Assembly: GCF_013464485.1 (NCBI RefSeq)
Contig: NZ_RAUX01000036.1
Coordinates: forward strand, 1-64,000
Reading direction: 5' to 3'
Origin: Stenotrophomonas maltophilia
GTDB taxonomy: Bacteria > Pseudomonadota > Gammaproteobacteria > Xanthomonadales > Xanthomonadaceae
Length of the DNA: 64,000 nt
Shown here: positions 7,840 to 15,845 of the stretch, piece by piece
How the letters are laid out: each line of letters begins with the position of its first letter
Numbering within the stretch: position 1 is the first letter of the stretch
Position numbers and translations under genes: made by a program
Notes under the pieces: generated by a model
Database searches by the model: none
The model's input: only the letters and a program-made list of their open reading frames with translations
Told to the model about the DNA's origin: nothing

Positions 7840-9314
7840 GTCGGTTCTCCAACGAAAGTGCCGGACAGGTGCCACAGGTGCAGCACGGCATAGGCGCGCC
7901 ACGGGCGCCACGGTTGCGAGCGGGCTTCGGTGGCACGTTCGCTCAGGCGCTGGCCCTGCGCATGGCCAAGCACCTGCTGCAGTACCAGATCACCGGCGGG
8001 GAAGGCATCGGGCTGGCCAAGACCGCGCAGGGCGATGTACTGCGCGGTCCATGGGCCGATGCCCGGCAATGCCACGCAGCGGGCCACGAACTCCTCCAAC
8101 GCCTGGCCGGGACCGAAGTCCAGCTCGCCGCCGGCGCAGGCGGCGGCCAGCGCACGCACTGTGGCGGCGCGGGTGCGCGGCAGGCCGATCGATTCCAGCG
8201 GCGCTTCGGCCAGTACCTCCGGCGCGGGGAACTGGCGATCGAATTCCGATGACATGCCCGGCAGGTGTGCGCCATAGGCATCCACCAGCCGCCGCGCGAA
8301 GGTGGTGGCCGCGGCCACGCTGACCTGTTGGCCGAGCACCGCGCGCACGCCCACTTCGAAGCCATCCCAGCCGCCCGGTACGCGCAGCCCGGGACGTTCG
8401 GCAATGCCGCGCGCCAGCAGCGGCTCTTCGCCGAGCGCGGCGTGTACCTGCTGCAGGTCGGCGTCCAGATCGAACACGCGACGTACGCGGCGCACGATGT
8501 CCGGGATCAGGCGCGGATCGACCGCGCCCAGCTGCAGGCGCAGTTCCGGGCGCTTGGGGTCGGCAGTGACGCGCAGCAGGGTGGGGCGCTCGGGTGTGCC
8601 GAGCACGCGCTGGTAGCTGTCTTCGCCGATCAGTTCGATGCCAGGCAGGCTGCGCTTGCGCAGGAAGGCCAGCATGCGCGGGAAATCCAGGGGCGGCCGG
8701 TAGCCCAGGCGCAGCACCAGGCAGCCGTCGTCGGTGGCCCGCGGCTGGTGCTGCCGACGCAGTGCGGTCGGCGCCATGCCGCAGCCCTGCAGGAAGGCCG
8801 TATTGAAGCGGCGCAGGCTGTTGTAGCCGGCGGCCAGAGCGACATCGGTGACCGGCAGCGTGGTTTCGGTCAGCAGCTGCTTGGCCAGCAGCAGGCGGTG
8901 GGTGGCGTGGATCTGGCCGGGTGTGGCGCCGAGATGTTCGACGAACAGGCGCTGCAGCTGGCGCGCGCTGAGTCCGATTTTCTGCGCCAGGTCCGCTACC
9001 GGCTGCTCCTGCAGGAAGCCGCCATGGATCAGGGCGAGGGCGCGCTGCACGGTCTGCCCGGCCAATGCCTGCTGGGCCTGCGGTGCCAACTCGGGACGGC
9101 ACCGCAGGCAGGGGCGGTAGCCGGCCGCAGCGGCCGCGGCGGCGGTCGGGTAGTAGGTGATGTTGCGCGGCTTCGGCGGTGGTGCCGGGCACACCGGGCG
9201 GCAGTAGATGCCGGTGCTGCGCACGGCGGTGAAGAACACGCCGTCGAAGCGCGCGTCGCGGGCCAGGCGGGCGCGGTCGCAGGCGGCGGTGTCGAGGGCG
9301 AGGGCGGTGTCCAT
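7836..9314 (-). CDS. Ada regulator/DNA-3-methyladenine glycosylase fusion (Ada-AraC-AlkA)
   Basis: A 492-residue protein with three parts. Residues 1-80 are the Ada phosphotriester-sensing zinc domain, with cysteines in GIYCRPVCPA and CLRCRPE. Residues 85-190 are an AraC-type helix-turn-helix region. From 200 to the end is an AlkA-type glycosylase with the helix-hairpin-helix LPGIGPWTAQYIALRGLG and the following catalytic aspartate in DAFPAGD. One chain therefore combines methyl-sensing, transcription activation and base excision of alkylated purines. It lacks the C-terminal methyltransferase of E. coli Ada, and the downstream coupled ogt supplies that activity. This domain order is known in other bacteria. 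Autoregulation on alkylation is likely. Confidence 0.93.
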   Translation of the reverse strand: MDTALALDTAACDRARLARDARFDGVFFTAVRSTGIYCRPVCPAPPPKPRNITYYPTAAAAAAAGYRPCLRCRPELAPQAQQALAGQTVQRALALIHGGFLQEQPVADLAQKIGLSARQLQRLFVEHLGATPGQIHATHRLLLAKQLLTETTLPVTDVALAAGYNSLRRFNTAFLQGCGMAPTALRRQHQPRATDDGCLVLRLGYRPPLDFPRMLAFLRKRSLPGIELIGEDSYQRVLGTPERPTLLRVTADPKRPELRLQLGAVDPRLIPDIVRRVRRVFDLDADLQQVHAALGEEPLLARGIAERPGLRVPGGWDGFEVGVRAVLGQQVSVAAATTFARRLVDAYGAHLPGMSSEFDRQFPAPEVLAEAPLESIGLPRTRAATVRALAAACAGGELDFGPGQALEEFVARCVALPGIGPWTAQYIALRGLGQPDAFPAGDLVLQQVLGHAQGQRLSERATEARSQPWRPWRAYAVLHLWHLSGTFVGEPT

Positions 9315-9383
9315 GGCGCCAGTCTAGGCGCGTGCGGGCGGCGATACTCGCCGGATTCGGACATGGATGCTGGAGGGGGTTCT

Positions 9384-9440
9384 GGCAGGGCTTGCAGCCC
9401 TGCACCCGCAACGTCAACGTCAACGTCTCAATCAAAAGCT
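9384..9440. repeat. GC hairpin with AACGTC tandem, edge of composite unit
   Basis: The hairpin GGCAGGGCTTGCAGCCCTGC is followed by three tandem AACGTC units. In reverse complement this matches the tract next to ogt at 7300-7345, so the homology extends beyond the three-way-junction repeat. Confidence 0.55.
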
Positions 9441-9458
9441 GGCAGTCCGTGGGATGGC

Positions 9459-9556
9459 GGGGCGGTGTGGGCTGGCAGGACACGCCGTAAACCCGTCCAT
9501 GGGGGCTCGATGGCGCCATCCATGGCGCCAACGGTCCTGTCAGCCCACACCGCCCC
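9459..9556. repeat. Three-way-junction repeat, copy 2 (inverted)
   Basis: The 23-base arms at 9459-9481 and 9534-9556 pair with one G-T wobble-type difference. Inside are the same GGCGCCAT/ATGGCGCC hairpin and a C-rich/G-rich hairpin. It is reversed relative to the copy at 7163, so the two face each other across the ada-alkA/ogt operon. The interval 9315-9709 has no gene. Confidence 0.8.
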
Positions 9557-9579
9557 ACCTCTGACAGTTTGTCGCTGCA

Positions 9580-9611
9580 GTTGGTGGGTGCCGACCGTTG
9601 GTCGGCACGCT
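9580..9611. repeat. SMAG-like palindrome
   Basis: GGTGGGTGCCGACCGTTGGTCGGCAC is a stem with a short loop. It sits about 12 bases beyond the CTCTGACAGTTT motif that borders the three-way-junction repeat. Confidence 0.7.
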
Positions 9612-9709
9612 TTTTTCCCAAGGGTCAGAAGGGGTTCAGTGCCACGCGCTGAATGCGCGCCCTGGACGGGTAGACTGTGGCTCTTGCTCCCATGAATCCC
9701 GGTTGCCCG

Positions 9710-10873
9710 ATGTCCGCCAAATTCCGCTGGTTGCCCCTGTTGTGCCTGGCCCTGGCGGGCTGCAGTCAGCTGGAGAATCCGGGCAATGTGACCGCTGCCG
9801 ACAAGGCGGCGCGGGCGCCGGCCAGCGATGGCGAGAACATGGTGTCGATCAATGCCGCCGACGCGCCACCGCCGCCGGCACCGCCGCGCAGCCAGGCGGA
9901 TCGGCCGTGGCCGCAGGCGCAGCTGGAAAATGGGCGTGCGTGGGTCAGTTGCAGCACGGAATATGCGGGCGATGCCGGCGACGGGGTCGAGCTGGAAGGC
10001 CTGCAGCGCGAGCAGATCAGCCAGGCGTTGGCGCCCTGCGCCGAGCGCGGCCTGATGCGCGTGCGTTACTCGGGCAAGATCAATCCGGGCTTCGCCGAGA
10101 TGATGTGGCGGTTGGCCGTGGTCGCCGACGAACAGAAGATCCACAAGCGCATCCTCGATCTGGATTCCAGTGGCGGGCAGGTGGAATCGGCGATCGTCGC
10201 CGGTGACAGCATCGGTGAATCCGGCTGGACCATCTGGGTACGCGAAGGCTCGATCTGCCACAGCGCCTGCGTGTTCGTGCTGGCGGCAGGTGACAACCGC
10301 CTGCTGTCGGGCAAGGTCGGCATCCATCGCATGATGCGCATCAGCTCCAAGGCCACCTCGCGCGCGGAACTCAACCGCGAGCTGCACGAGGTCTACGACA
10401 ACGTGAAGGATTACCTGCAGCGCAACGGCGTGGCGGTGGGCGTAGCCGATCTGATGATGACCGTGCCCAACCGCAGCCTGCGCCTGCTGACCCCGGACGA
10501 GCTGCGCCAGTACGGCCTGGACGGCACCAACGCGGTGCAGGACGATCTGGAACGGATCAAGCAGATGCGGGCCTGCGGCGACGATTTCGTGCAGCGCAAG
10601 GACGCGTTCCTGATCGCCTTCGACCAGCAGTGCAAACGCGAAGGCGCCGACATGGAATCGATCAACAGCTGCGGCCAGGCACTGAAGCAGCGGTTCGGTT
10701 TCCCGGATGCGGTGTGCCCGGAAGAAAGCCCGCTGTCGGAAATCGACGTGGCGACGCTGCCGCCGGCACCGTCGGAGCCGCCGCCGGTGGCCGAACAGGC
10801 GCCGGCAGCCACCGGCACGCCTGCCGCTCAGGCCGATGCCGCCGTGGTGGAAGGCAGCGCCAACGCGCGCTGA
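9710..10873 (+). CDS. Lipoprotein with ClpP/crotonase-like fold (COG3904-like)
   Basis: A 387-residue protein whose start at MSAKFRWLPLLCLALAGC gives a clean lipobox (LAGC). After a proline-rich linker, residues about 100-260 show the ClpP-like pattern: ILDLDSSGGQVESAI, then a serine in ICHSACVFVLAAG in the position of the family nucleophile, then KVGIHRMM. The C-terminus is low-complexity proline/alanine. It resembles predicted periplasmic proteins of COG3904. The flanking cysteines around the putative serine are unusual. Proteolytic activity is not shown by sequence alone, and the function is unknown. Confidence 0.75.
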   Translation: MSAKFRWLPLLCLALAGCSQLENPGNVTAADKAARAPASDGENMVSINAADAPPPPAPPRSQADRPWPQAQLENGRAWVSCSTEYAGDAGDGVELEGLQREQISQALAPCAERGLMRVRYSGKINPGFAEMMWRLAVVADEQKIHKRILDLDSSGGQVESAIVAGDSIGESGWTIWVREGSICHSACVFVLAAGDNRLLSGKVGIHRMMRISSKATSRAELNRELHEVYDNVKDYLQRNGVAVGVADLMMTVPNRSLRLLTPDELRQYGLDGTNAVQDDLERIKQMRACGDDFVQRKDAFLIAFDQQCKREGADMESINSCGQALKQRFGFPDAVCPEESPLSEIDVATLPPAPSEPPPVAEQAPAATGTPAAQADAAVVEGSANAR

Positions 10874-10931
10874 CGGATAGATCACCGCGCTGGCGTAGAC
10901 TGCGGTTCTTTCCCGATAACCGGCGGTGTCC

Positions 10932-11477
10932 ATGAAGCGCGTGCTCCTGCTGCTGTCCCTGCTGCCCCTGACCGCATTGGCGCAGGCACCTGCGCCGGCC
11001 ACGCCCGCCCCGGCACCCGCGCGCCCGGCACCGGCCGCGCCGGCGGCTGCAGAACCGGCTACCGCCGGCGCTCCGGCGTTGACCGCCGCGCAGCAGGCGC
11101 AGGTGCAGAAGCAGGATGCGGAAATGGGCGCGGCCGCAGTGAAGGCGGCGCAGCTGGTCGATGCCAACCGCGCAGGCGAGTTGTGGGATGGCGCTTCGGC
11201 CGTCGCGCGCCGTGCAGTACCGAAGGCCGCCTTCGTCAGCCAGTTGACTGCCGAGCGCACGCGCCTGGGTGCGATGGCCGGGCGTGGCCAGCCGGCCATC
11301 ACCCGGGTCAAGTACAGCGCCGGTGCCGCGGTGCCGGAGGGGCTGTACATCAACGTCAGCTTCCCCACTCGTTTCGCCAACAGCGCGCAGCCGGTGCGCG
11401 AGCTGGTCTCGTTCCGGTTCGATGAGGATCAGGTGTGGCGACTGGCCGGTTACAGCCTGCGCGCCTCGGGTCCCTGA
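10932..11477 (+). CDS. DUF4019 family secreted protein
   Basis: A 181-residue exported protein. A signal peptide (KRVLLLLSLLPLTALAQA) is followed by a proline/alanine linker to about residue 50 and one DUF4019 domain containing FVSQLTAERTRLGAMAGRGQ and GLYINVSFPTRF. The family is widespread and of unknown function, probably periplasmic. An in-frame GTG two codons earlier is possible, but the ATG is preferred. It lies between the ClpP-like lipoprotein and a MAPEG protein on the same strand. Confidence 0.78.
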   Translation: MKRVLLLLSLLPLTALAQAPAPATPAPAPARPAPAAPAAAEPATAGAPALTAAQQAQVQKQDAEMGAAAVKAAQLVDANRAGELWDGASAVARRAVPKAAFVSQLTAERTRLGAMAGRGQPAITRVKYSAGAAVPEGLYINVSFPTRFANSAQPVRELVSFRFDEDQVWRLAGYSLRASGP

Positions 11478-11485
11478 GGCGAATG

Positions 11486-11878
11486 ATGATGGCAACTGAA
11501 CTGACGATGCTGGCCTGGTCGGTGCTGCTGGGCTTCATCTACATCTTCGCCACCTCCACCATGGTCACCCGCGAACGCGGGATGAAGTGGAATGCCTCGG
11601 CACGCGATGGCGACGCGAAGCCGGTCAGCCCGCTGGCCGGTCGCCTGCAGCGGGCCCAGGCCAACTTCCTGGAGACCTTCCCGTTCTTTGCAGCCGCCGC
11701 AATTGCGGTGGTGGTGGCCGGGCGTGCCAACGACACCACCGCGCTGGCTGCACAGGCTTACTTCTGGGCGCGCGTGACCTATTTGCCGCTGTATGCCGCA
11801 GGTGTGCCCTATGTGCGCAGCCTGGTGTGGGCGGTGTCGCTGCTGTCGATCCTGGCGCTGGTGTTCGCGCTGCTGTGA
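11486..11878 (+). CDS. MAPEG-family membrane protein
   Basis: A 130-residue protein with four hydrophobic segments and the MAPEG signature RLQRAQANFLETFPFFAAAA. The family includes glutathione-dependent membrane enzymes, but the bacterial members are mostly uncharacterised. Three ATG codons occur in a row (11483, 11486, 11489). The middle one has the best distance from the GAGG that overlaps the end of the preceding gene, and the start is uncertain by one codon. Only a few bases separate it from the DUF4019 gene, so the two are probably co-transcribed. Confidence 0.85.
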   Translation: MMATELTMLAWSVLLGFIYIFATSTMVTRERGMKWNASARDGDAKPVSPLAGRLQRAQANFLETFPFFAAAAIAVVVAGRANDTTALAAQAYFWARVTYLPLYAAGVPYVRSLVWAVSLLSILALVFALL

Positions 11879-11958
11879 ACCGGGCCTGATCCAGATCAAG
11901 GCCAGTCATGCGCGCGGCGCTATGCTGGCGCGGACTGAATCAACGGCAGGAGGCGCGC

Positions 11959-13137
11959 ATGCGCAGGATGGACGTGGTGGTGGTCGGCGCCGGACCGGCG
12001 GGGCTGTGTTTCGCGCGTGCGCTGGCCGGTAGCGGCCTGCAGGTCGGGCTGGTCGAAGTTCAACCGCGCCAGGCCCTTGCCGAGGCCGCCTTCGATGGCC
12101 GTGAGATCGCGCTGACCCATGCCTCGCGGCAGAGCATGGAGCAGCTGGGGCTGTGGCAGCGCCTGCCGCAGGCCGAAGTCGCTGAACTGCGCGATGCCAA
12201 GGTGATGAACGGCGGCTCGCCGTTCGCGCTGACCTTCGCCAGCAGCCAGGTGGACGGTCAGCCGCTGGGTTGGCTGGTGCCCAACCATCTGATCCGCCGC
12301 GCTGCATGGGATGCCGTGCAGGGGCAGGACGGCCTGGAGCTGTTCGACGGGCGCAAGGTGCTGGGCGTGCAGGCCGATGCGCAGGGCCACGTGGTCAAAC
12401 TCGATGACGGCAGCCAACTTCATGCGCGCCTGCTGGTCGCCGCTGACAGCCGCTTCTCCGCAACCCGCCGCATGCTCGGCATCGGCGCGCAGATGCGCGA
12501 CTTCGGCAAGTCGATGCTGGTGTGCCGCATGCAGGTTGAGCGTGATCATCACCACACTGCCTGGGAGTGGTTCGGCTACGGCCGCACGATGGCGCTGCTG
12601 CCGCTCAACGAGGGCCAAGCGTCTGCGGTGATCACCTTGCCGCCGCGCCAGATTGAAGAACTGCTGGCGATGGATGAGGTGGCCTTCGGTGAGGCCATCA
12701 GCGGTTGCTTCGAGCACCGCCTGGGCCGCATGCAGCCGGTGGCGACGCCGCAGGCGTATCCGCTGGTCGGCGTCTATGCGCACCGTTTTGTCGGCGAGCG
12801 TTCGGCGTTGATCGGCGATGCCGCGGTGGGCATGCATCCGGTCACCGCACATGGCTTCAATCTGGGCCTGGCCAGCGCGCAGCGGCTGGCGCAGGGCATC
12901 GTCGAACAGCAGCGTCGCGGTGCCGACATCGCTGCCGCCGGCATGCTGGCCAGCTACCAGCGGGGTCACCGGCTGGCGTCGCGGCCCCTGTACGAGGCCA
13001 CCAACGCGATCGCCAGCCTGTACACCGACGATCGCCGTCCGGCGCGCCTGCTGCGTGCGGCCGGCCTGCGCCTGGCACAGGGCGTGGCACCGTTCAGGCA
13101 GTTGATCGCCTCGCACCTGACCCAACGCGTGGCCTGA
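11959..13137 (+). CDS. FAD-dependent hydroxylase of the UbiH/UbiM family
   Basis: A 392-residue flavoprotein monooxygenase probably acting on the ubiquinone ring. It has the dinucleotide motif VVVVGAGPAGLCFARAL at the N-terminus, the DGREIALTHAS segment near 48, and the second FAD motif LIGDAAVGMHPVTAHGFNLG near 285. The DGREIALTH form resembles the 5-demethoxyubiquinol hydroxylase UbiM more than UbiH, but family-level assignment is safer. The start follows a good AGGAGG site eight bases upstream. It converges with the S4 gene with only 11 bases between the stops. Confidence 0.85.
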   Translation: MRRMDVVVVGAGPAGLCFARALAGSGLQVGLVEVQPRQALAEAAFDGREIALTHASRQSMEQLGLWQRLPQAEVAELRDAKVMNGGSPFALTFASSQVDGQPLGWLVPNHLIRRAAWDAVQGQDGLELFDGRKVLGVQADAQGHVVKLDDGSQLHARLLVAADSRFSATRRMLGIGAQMRDFGKSMLVCRMQVERDHHHTAWEWFGYGRTMALLPLNEGQASAVITLPPRQIEELLAMDEVAFGEAISGCFEHRLGRMQPVATPQAYPLVGVYAHRFVGERSALIGDAAVGMHPVTAHGFNLGLASAQRLAQGIVEQQRRGADIAAAGMLASYQRGHRLASRPLYEATNAIASLYTDDRRPARLLRAAGLRLAQGVAPFRQLIASHLTQRVA

Positions 13138-13148
13138 ACCGGTTCAGA

Positions 13149-13370
13149 TCAACCGGCAGCCAGCACGCGGATCTGGCTGTCGGCGAACTCGACCACCTGG
13201 CCTGCGCGGATCTTGCAGGCCTTGCGCAGCTCGACTTCGCCATCGACCCGTACCTGGCCATCGCCGATGACCATCTTGGCCTCGCCGCCGCTGGTGACCA
13301 GGTCGGCCAGCTTGAGCAGCTGCTTGAGTTCGACGTAGTCGCCGTCGAGGTCGAATTCGAGAATCTGCAT
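13149..13370 (-). CDS. S4-domain RNA-binding protein (YbcJ-like)
   Basis: A 73-residue protein that is a single S4 domain: LEFDLDGDYVELKQLLKLAD, then GGEAKMVIGDGQVRVDGEVE and RKACKIRAGQVVE. It should bind structured RNA and may help ribosome assembly. The ATG is chosen because AGGAAA lies seven bases upstream; longer frames lack a signal. It is divergent from the DEAD-box helicase gene, which is also an RNA-remodelling protein. Confidence 0.88.
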   Translation of the reverse strand: MQILEFDLDGDYVELKQLLKLADLVTSGGEAKMVIGDGQVRVDGEVELRKACKIRAGQVVEFADSQIRVLAAG

Positions 13371-13489
13371 GGAACGGTTTCCTGAAGAGGGGCGTGGGCC
13401 AGCGGCCGGGCCGGGAAGAGGGCGCGTATTGTGCGCCAGCACGGGGCATGACGGCACGCGCACGGCAAGCTGTACGCCTTGTTCAGGAT

Positions 13490-13635
13490 CAATGCGGTAT
13501 GATTCCGCTCTGAGCGAGTGAAATCTCCTCCAACCGAGCAGCGCCAGGGCACGCGATAAGAAGGGCGCCCAAAGCGCGGACCATCACCTTTTTTATCGCA
13601 CTGCCAGGAAGACGGCAGTGTCTTCGGAGTTCCCC
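13490..13635 (+). promoter_or_regulatory. Long structured leader of the DEAD-box helicase gene
   Basis: A TATGAT -10-like box at 13498-13503 suggests a leader of about 125 bases. It ends with a T-rich tract and a hairpin CACTGCC/GGCAGTG (13599-13620) just before the ribosome binding site. Long structured leaders are known for cold-inducible deaD genes. That this one is cold-responsive is inference. Confidence 0.4.
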
Positions 13636-15573
13636 ATGTCCCAAGATTCCCAAGCGCCGCTGCAGTTTGCGCAGCTCGGCCTGTCCGAGTCCGTGATGCA
13701 GGCGGTCACCGCCATCGGCTACGAAACCCCGTCGCCGATCCAGGCCGCTACCATCCCGGCGATGCTGGAAGGCCGCGACGTGCTGGGTCAGGCCCAGACC
13801 GGCACCGGCAAGACCGCAGCGTTCGCACTGCCGGTACTGTCCAATATTGACCTGCAGCAGATCAAGCCGCAGGCCCTGATCCTGGCGCCGACGCGCGAAC
13901 TGGCCATCCAGGTCGCCGAGGCGTTCCAGTCGTATTCGTCGAAGATCCCGGGCTTCCGCGTGCTGCCGGTGTACGGCGGCCAGCCGTACGGCCAGCAGCT
14001 GTCGGCCCTGCGTCGTGGCGTGCACATCGTGGTCGGTACCCCGGGCCGCGTGATCGACCACCTCGACCGCAGCACCCTGGACCTGTCCGAGCTCAAGACC
14101 CTGGTGCTGGACGAAGCCGATGAAATGCTGCGCATGGGCTTCATCGACGACGTCGAAGCCGTGCTGAAGAAGCTGCCGGAGCAGCGTCAGGTGGCCCTGT
14201 TCTCAGCCACCATGCCGCCGCAGATCCGCCGCATCGCGCAGACCTACCTGCAGGACCCGGTGGAAGTGACCATCGCGGCCAAGACCACCACTTCGGCCAA
14301 CATCCGCCAGCGTTACTGGTGGGTGAGCGGCATGCACAAGCTGGACGCGTTGACCCGTATCCTGGAAGTCGAGCCGTTCGACGCGATGATCATCTTCGCG
14401 CGCACCAAGGCCGGCACCGAAGAACTGGCCAGCAAGCTGCAGGCCCGCGGGCTGGCCGCTGCCGCCATCAACGGTGACATGCAGCAGGCCCAGCGTGAGC
14501 GCACCATCGCCATGCTGAAGGAAGGCAAGCTGGACATCCTGGTCGCCACCGACGTGGCCGCGCGCGGCCTGGACGTGGAGCGCATCAGCCACGTGCTGAA
14601 CTACGACATCCCGTACGACACCGAAAGCTACGTGCACCGCATCGGCCGTACCGGCCGTGCCGGCCGCAGCGGCGAGGCGATCCTGTTCGCCACCCCGCGC
14701 GAAAAGGGCATGCTGCGCCAGATCGAGCGCGCCACCCGCCAGCCGATCGAAGAGATGCAGCTGCCGAGCGTGGAAGCGGTCAACGACACCCGCATCAACA
14801 AGTTCACCTCGCGCATCACCGAAACCCTCGGTGCCGGCGGCCTGGACTTCTACCGCCAGCTGCTGGAGCGTTTCGAGAACGAGCAGAACGTGCCGGCCAT
14901 CGAAGTGGCAGCCGCGCTGGCGAAGATGCTGCAGGGCGATACCCCGTTCCTGCTGCAGCCGCCGGTGCGTGCCCCGCGTGAAGAACGTGCGCCGCGCGAG
15001 CGCTTCGACCGTGGCGACCGCCCGGAACGCGGTGATCGCTTCGACCGCAATGAGCGTGGCCCGCGTTTCGAGCGCGGTCCGCGCCGTGACGACGCCGAAG
15101 GTGGTTTCGAGCAGCGTCCGCGCCGCGAGGTTCCGCCGCGTGGTGCGCCGGAGCAGGGCATGGAGACCTACCGCATCTCGGTCGGCCACCAGCATGGCGT
15201 GAAGCCGGCCAACATCGTCGGCGCCATCGCCAATGAAGCCGGCCTGGAAAGCCGCTTCATCGGCCGCATCGACATCCACGACGACTTCTCGCTGCTGGAT
15301 CTGCCGGCGCAGATGCCCCCGGACGTGCTGACTCACCTGCAGAAGGTGTGGGTGTCCGGCCAGCAGCTGCAGATGCGTGCGCTGGCCCCGGGTGAAGACA
15401 CCAACCCGGCTCCGCGTCCGTTCAAGCCGCGCTTCGACAAGCGCGGTCCGGGTGGCCCGGGTGGCCCGCGTCGTGGTGGTCCGGGTGGCCATGGTGGCGA
15501 GCGCGGCGGTGACCGTGACAGCCGCCCGCCGCGCCGTGACGGCTTCAAGCCGCGCGGTCCGCGCAGCTACTGA
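13636..15573 (+). CDS. deaD: ATP-dependent DEAD-box RNA helicase (DeaD/CsdA type)
   Basis: A 645-residue RNA helicase. It shows the Q motif (YETPSPIQAATIP), motif I AQTGTGKTAAF, motif II VLDEADEML, motif III SAT, and motifs V-VI DVAARGLDVERISHV and HRIGRTGRAGR. A low-complexity RG-rich linker (about 450-505) leads into a DbpA-type RNA-binding domain (about 510-590), then an RGG-like glycine/arginine tail. This layout matches DeaD/CsdA, which acts in ribosome assembly and mRNA decay at low temperature. The ATG has GGAG upstream; an in-frame GTG six codons earlier is less likely. Confidence 0.93.
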   Translation: MSQDSQAPLQFAQLGLSESVMQAVTAIGYETPSPIQAATIPAMLEGRDVLGQAQTGTGKTAAFALPVLSNIDLQQIKPQALILAPTRELAIQVAEAFQSYSSKIPGFRVLPVYGGQPYGQQLSALRRGVHIVVGTPGRVIDHLDRSTLDLSELKTLVLDEADEMLRMGFIDDVEAVLKKLPEQRQVALFSATMPPQIRRIAQTYLQDPVEVTIAAKTTTSANIRQRYWWVSGMHKLDALTRILEVEPFDAMIIFARTKAGTEELASKLQARGLAAAAINGDMQQAQRERTIAMLKEGKLDILVATDVAARGLDVERISHVLNYDIPYDTESYVHRIGRTGRAGRSGEAILFATPREKGMLRQIERATRQPIEEMQLPSVEAVNDTRINKFTSRITETLGAGGLDFYRQLLERFENEQNVPAIEVAAALAKMLQGDTPFLLQPPVRAPREERAPRERFDRGDRPERGDRFDRNERGPRFERGPRRDDAEGGFEQRPRREVPPRGAPEQGMETYRISVGHQHGVKPANIVGAIANEAGLESRFIGRIDIHDDFSLLDLPAQMPPDVLTHLQKVWVSGQQLQMRALAPGEDTNPAPRPFKPRFDKRGPGGPGGPRRGGPGGHGGERGGDRDSRPPRRDGFKPRGPRSY

Positions 15574-15592
15574 ACCCCTCGCGGTCGAGTGA

Positions 15593-15620
15593 ACAACGCC
15601 AGCCTCCGGGCTGGCGTTGT
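15593..15620 (+). terminator. Hairpin after deaD
   Basis: A perfect 12-bp stem (ACAACGCCAGCC with GGCTGGCGTTGT, loop TCCG) begins 20 bases after the deaD stop. There is no T-run, so it may end the transcript inefficiently or protect the 3' end. Confidence 0.6.
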
Positions 15621-15635
15621 CCGTTGTGGGAAGGC

Positions 15636-15721
15636 AAAAAGGGGACGGAGGGGATTAAGTCGTTTTTGGCATAAGCCGCCAAGCTGGCCATTTACGACTT
15701 AATCCCCTCCGTCCCCTTTTT
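15636..15721. repeat. Perfect 28-bp inverted repeat
   Basis: Arms at 15636-15663 and 15694-15721 are exact reverse complements, built on AAAAAGGGGACGGAGGGGAT and AAGTCGT, with a 30-base spacer. It is unlike the SMAG family. The A/T ends make it able to act as a bidirectional terminator between deaD and the next gene. Confidence 0.85.
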
Positions 15722-15845
15722 CGCATGGCCAACACATTCCCGGCCCTAGGCTGAGCCGGTTCCAATGGAGGTTGTCACCGCATCACATTCGGGGGGATCC
15801 GGGATGGGTAGGAGTGGCACGGACCAGCAGAGTCGACGGATCCCT

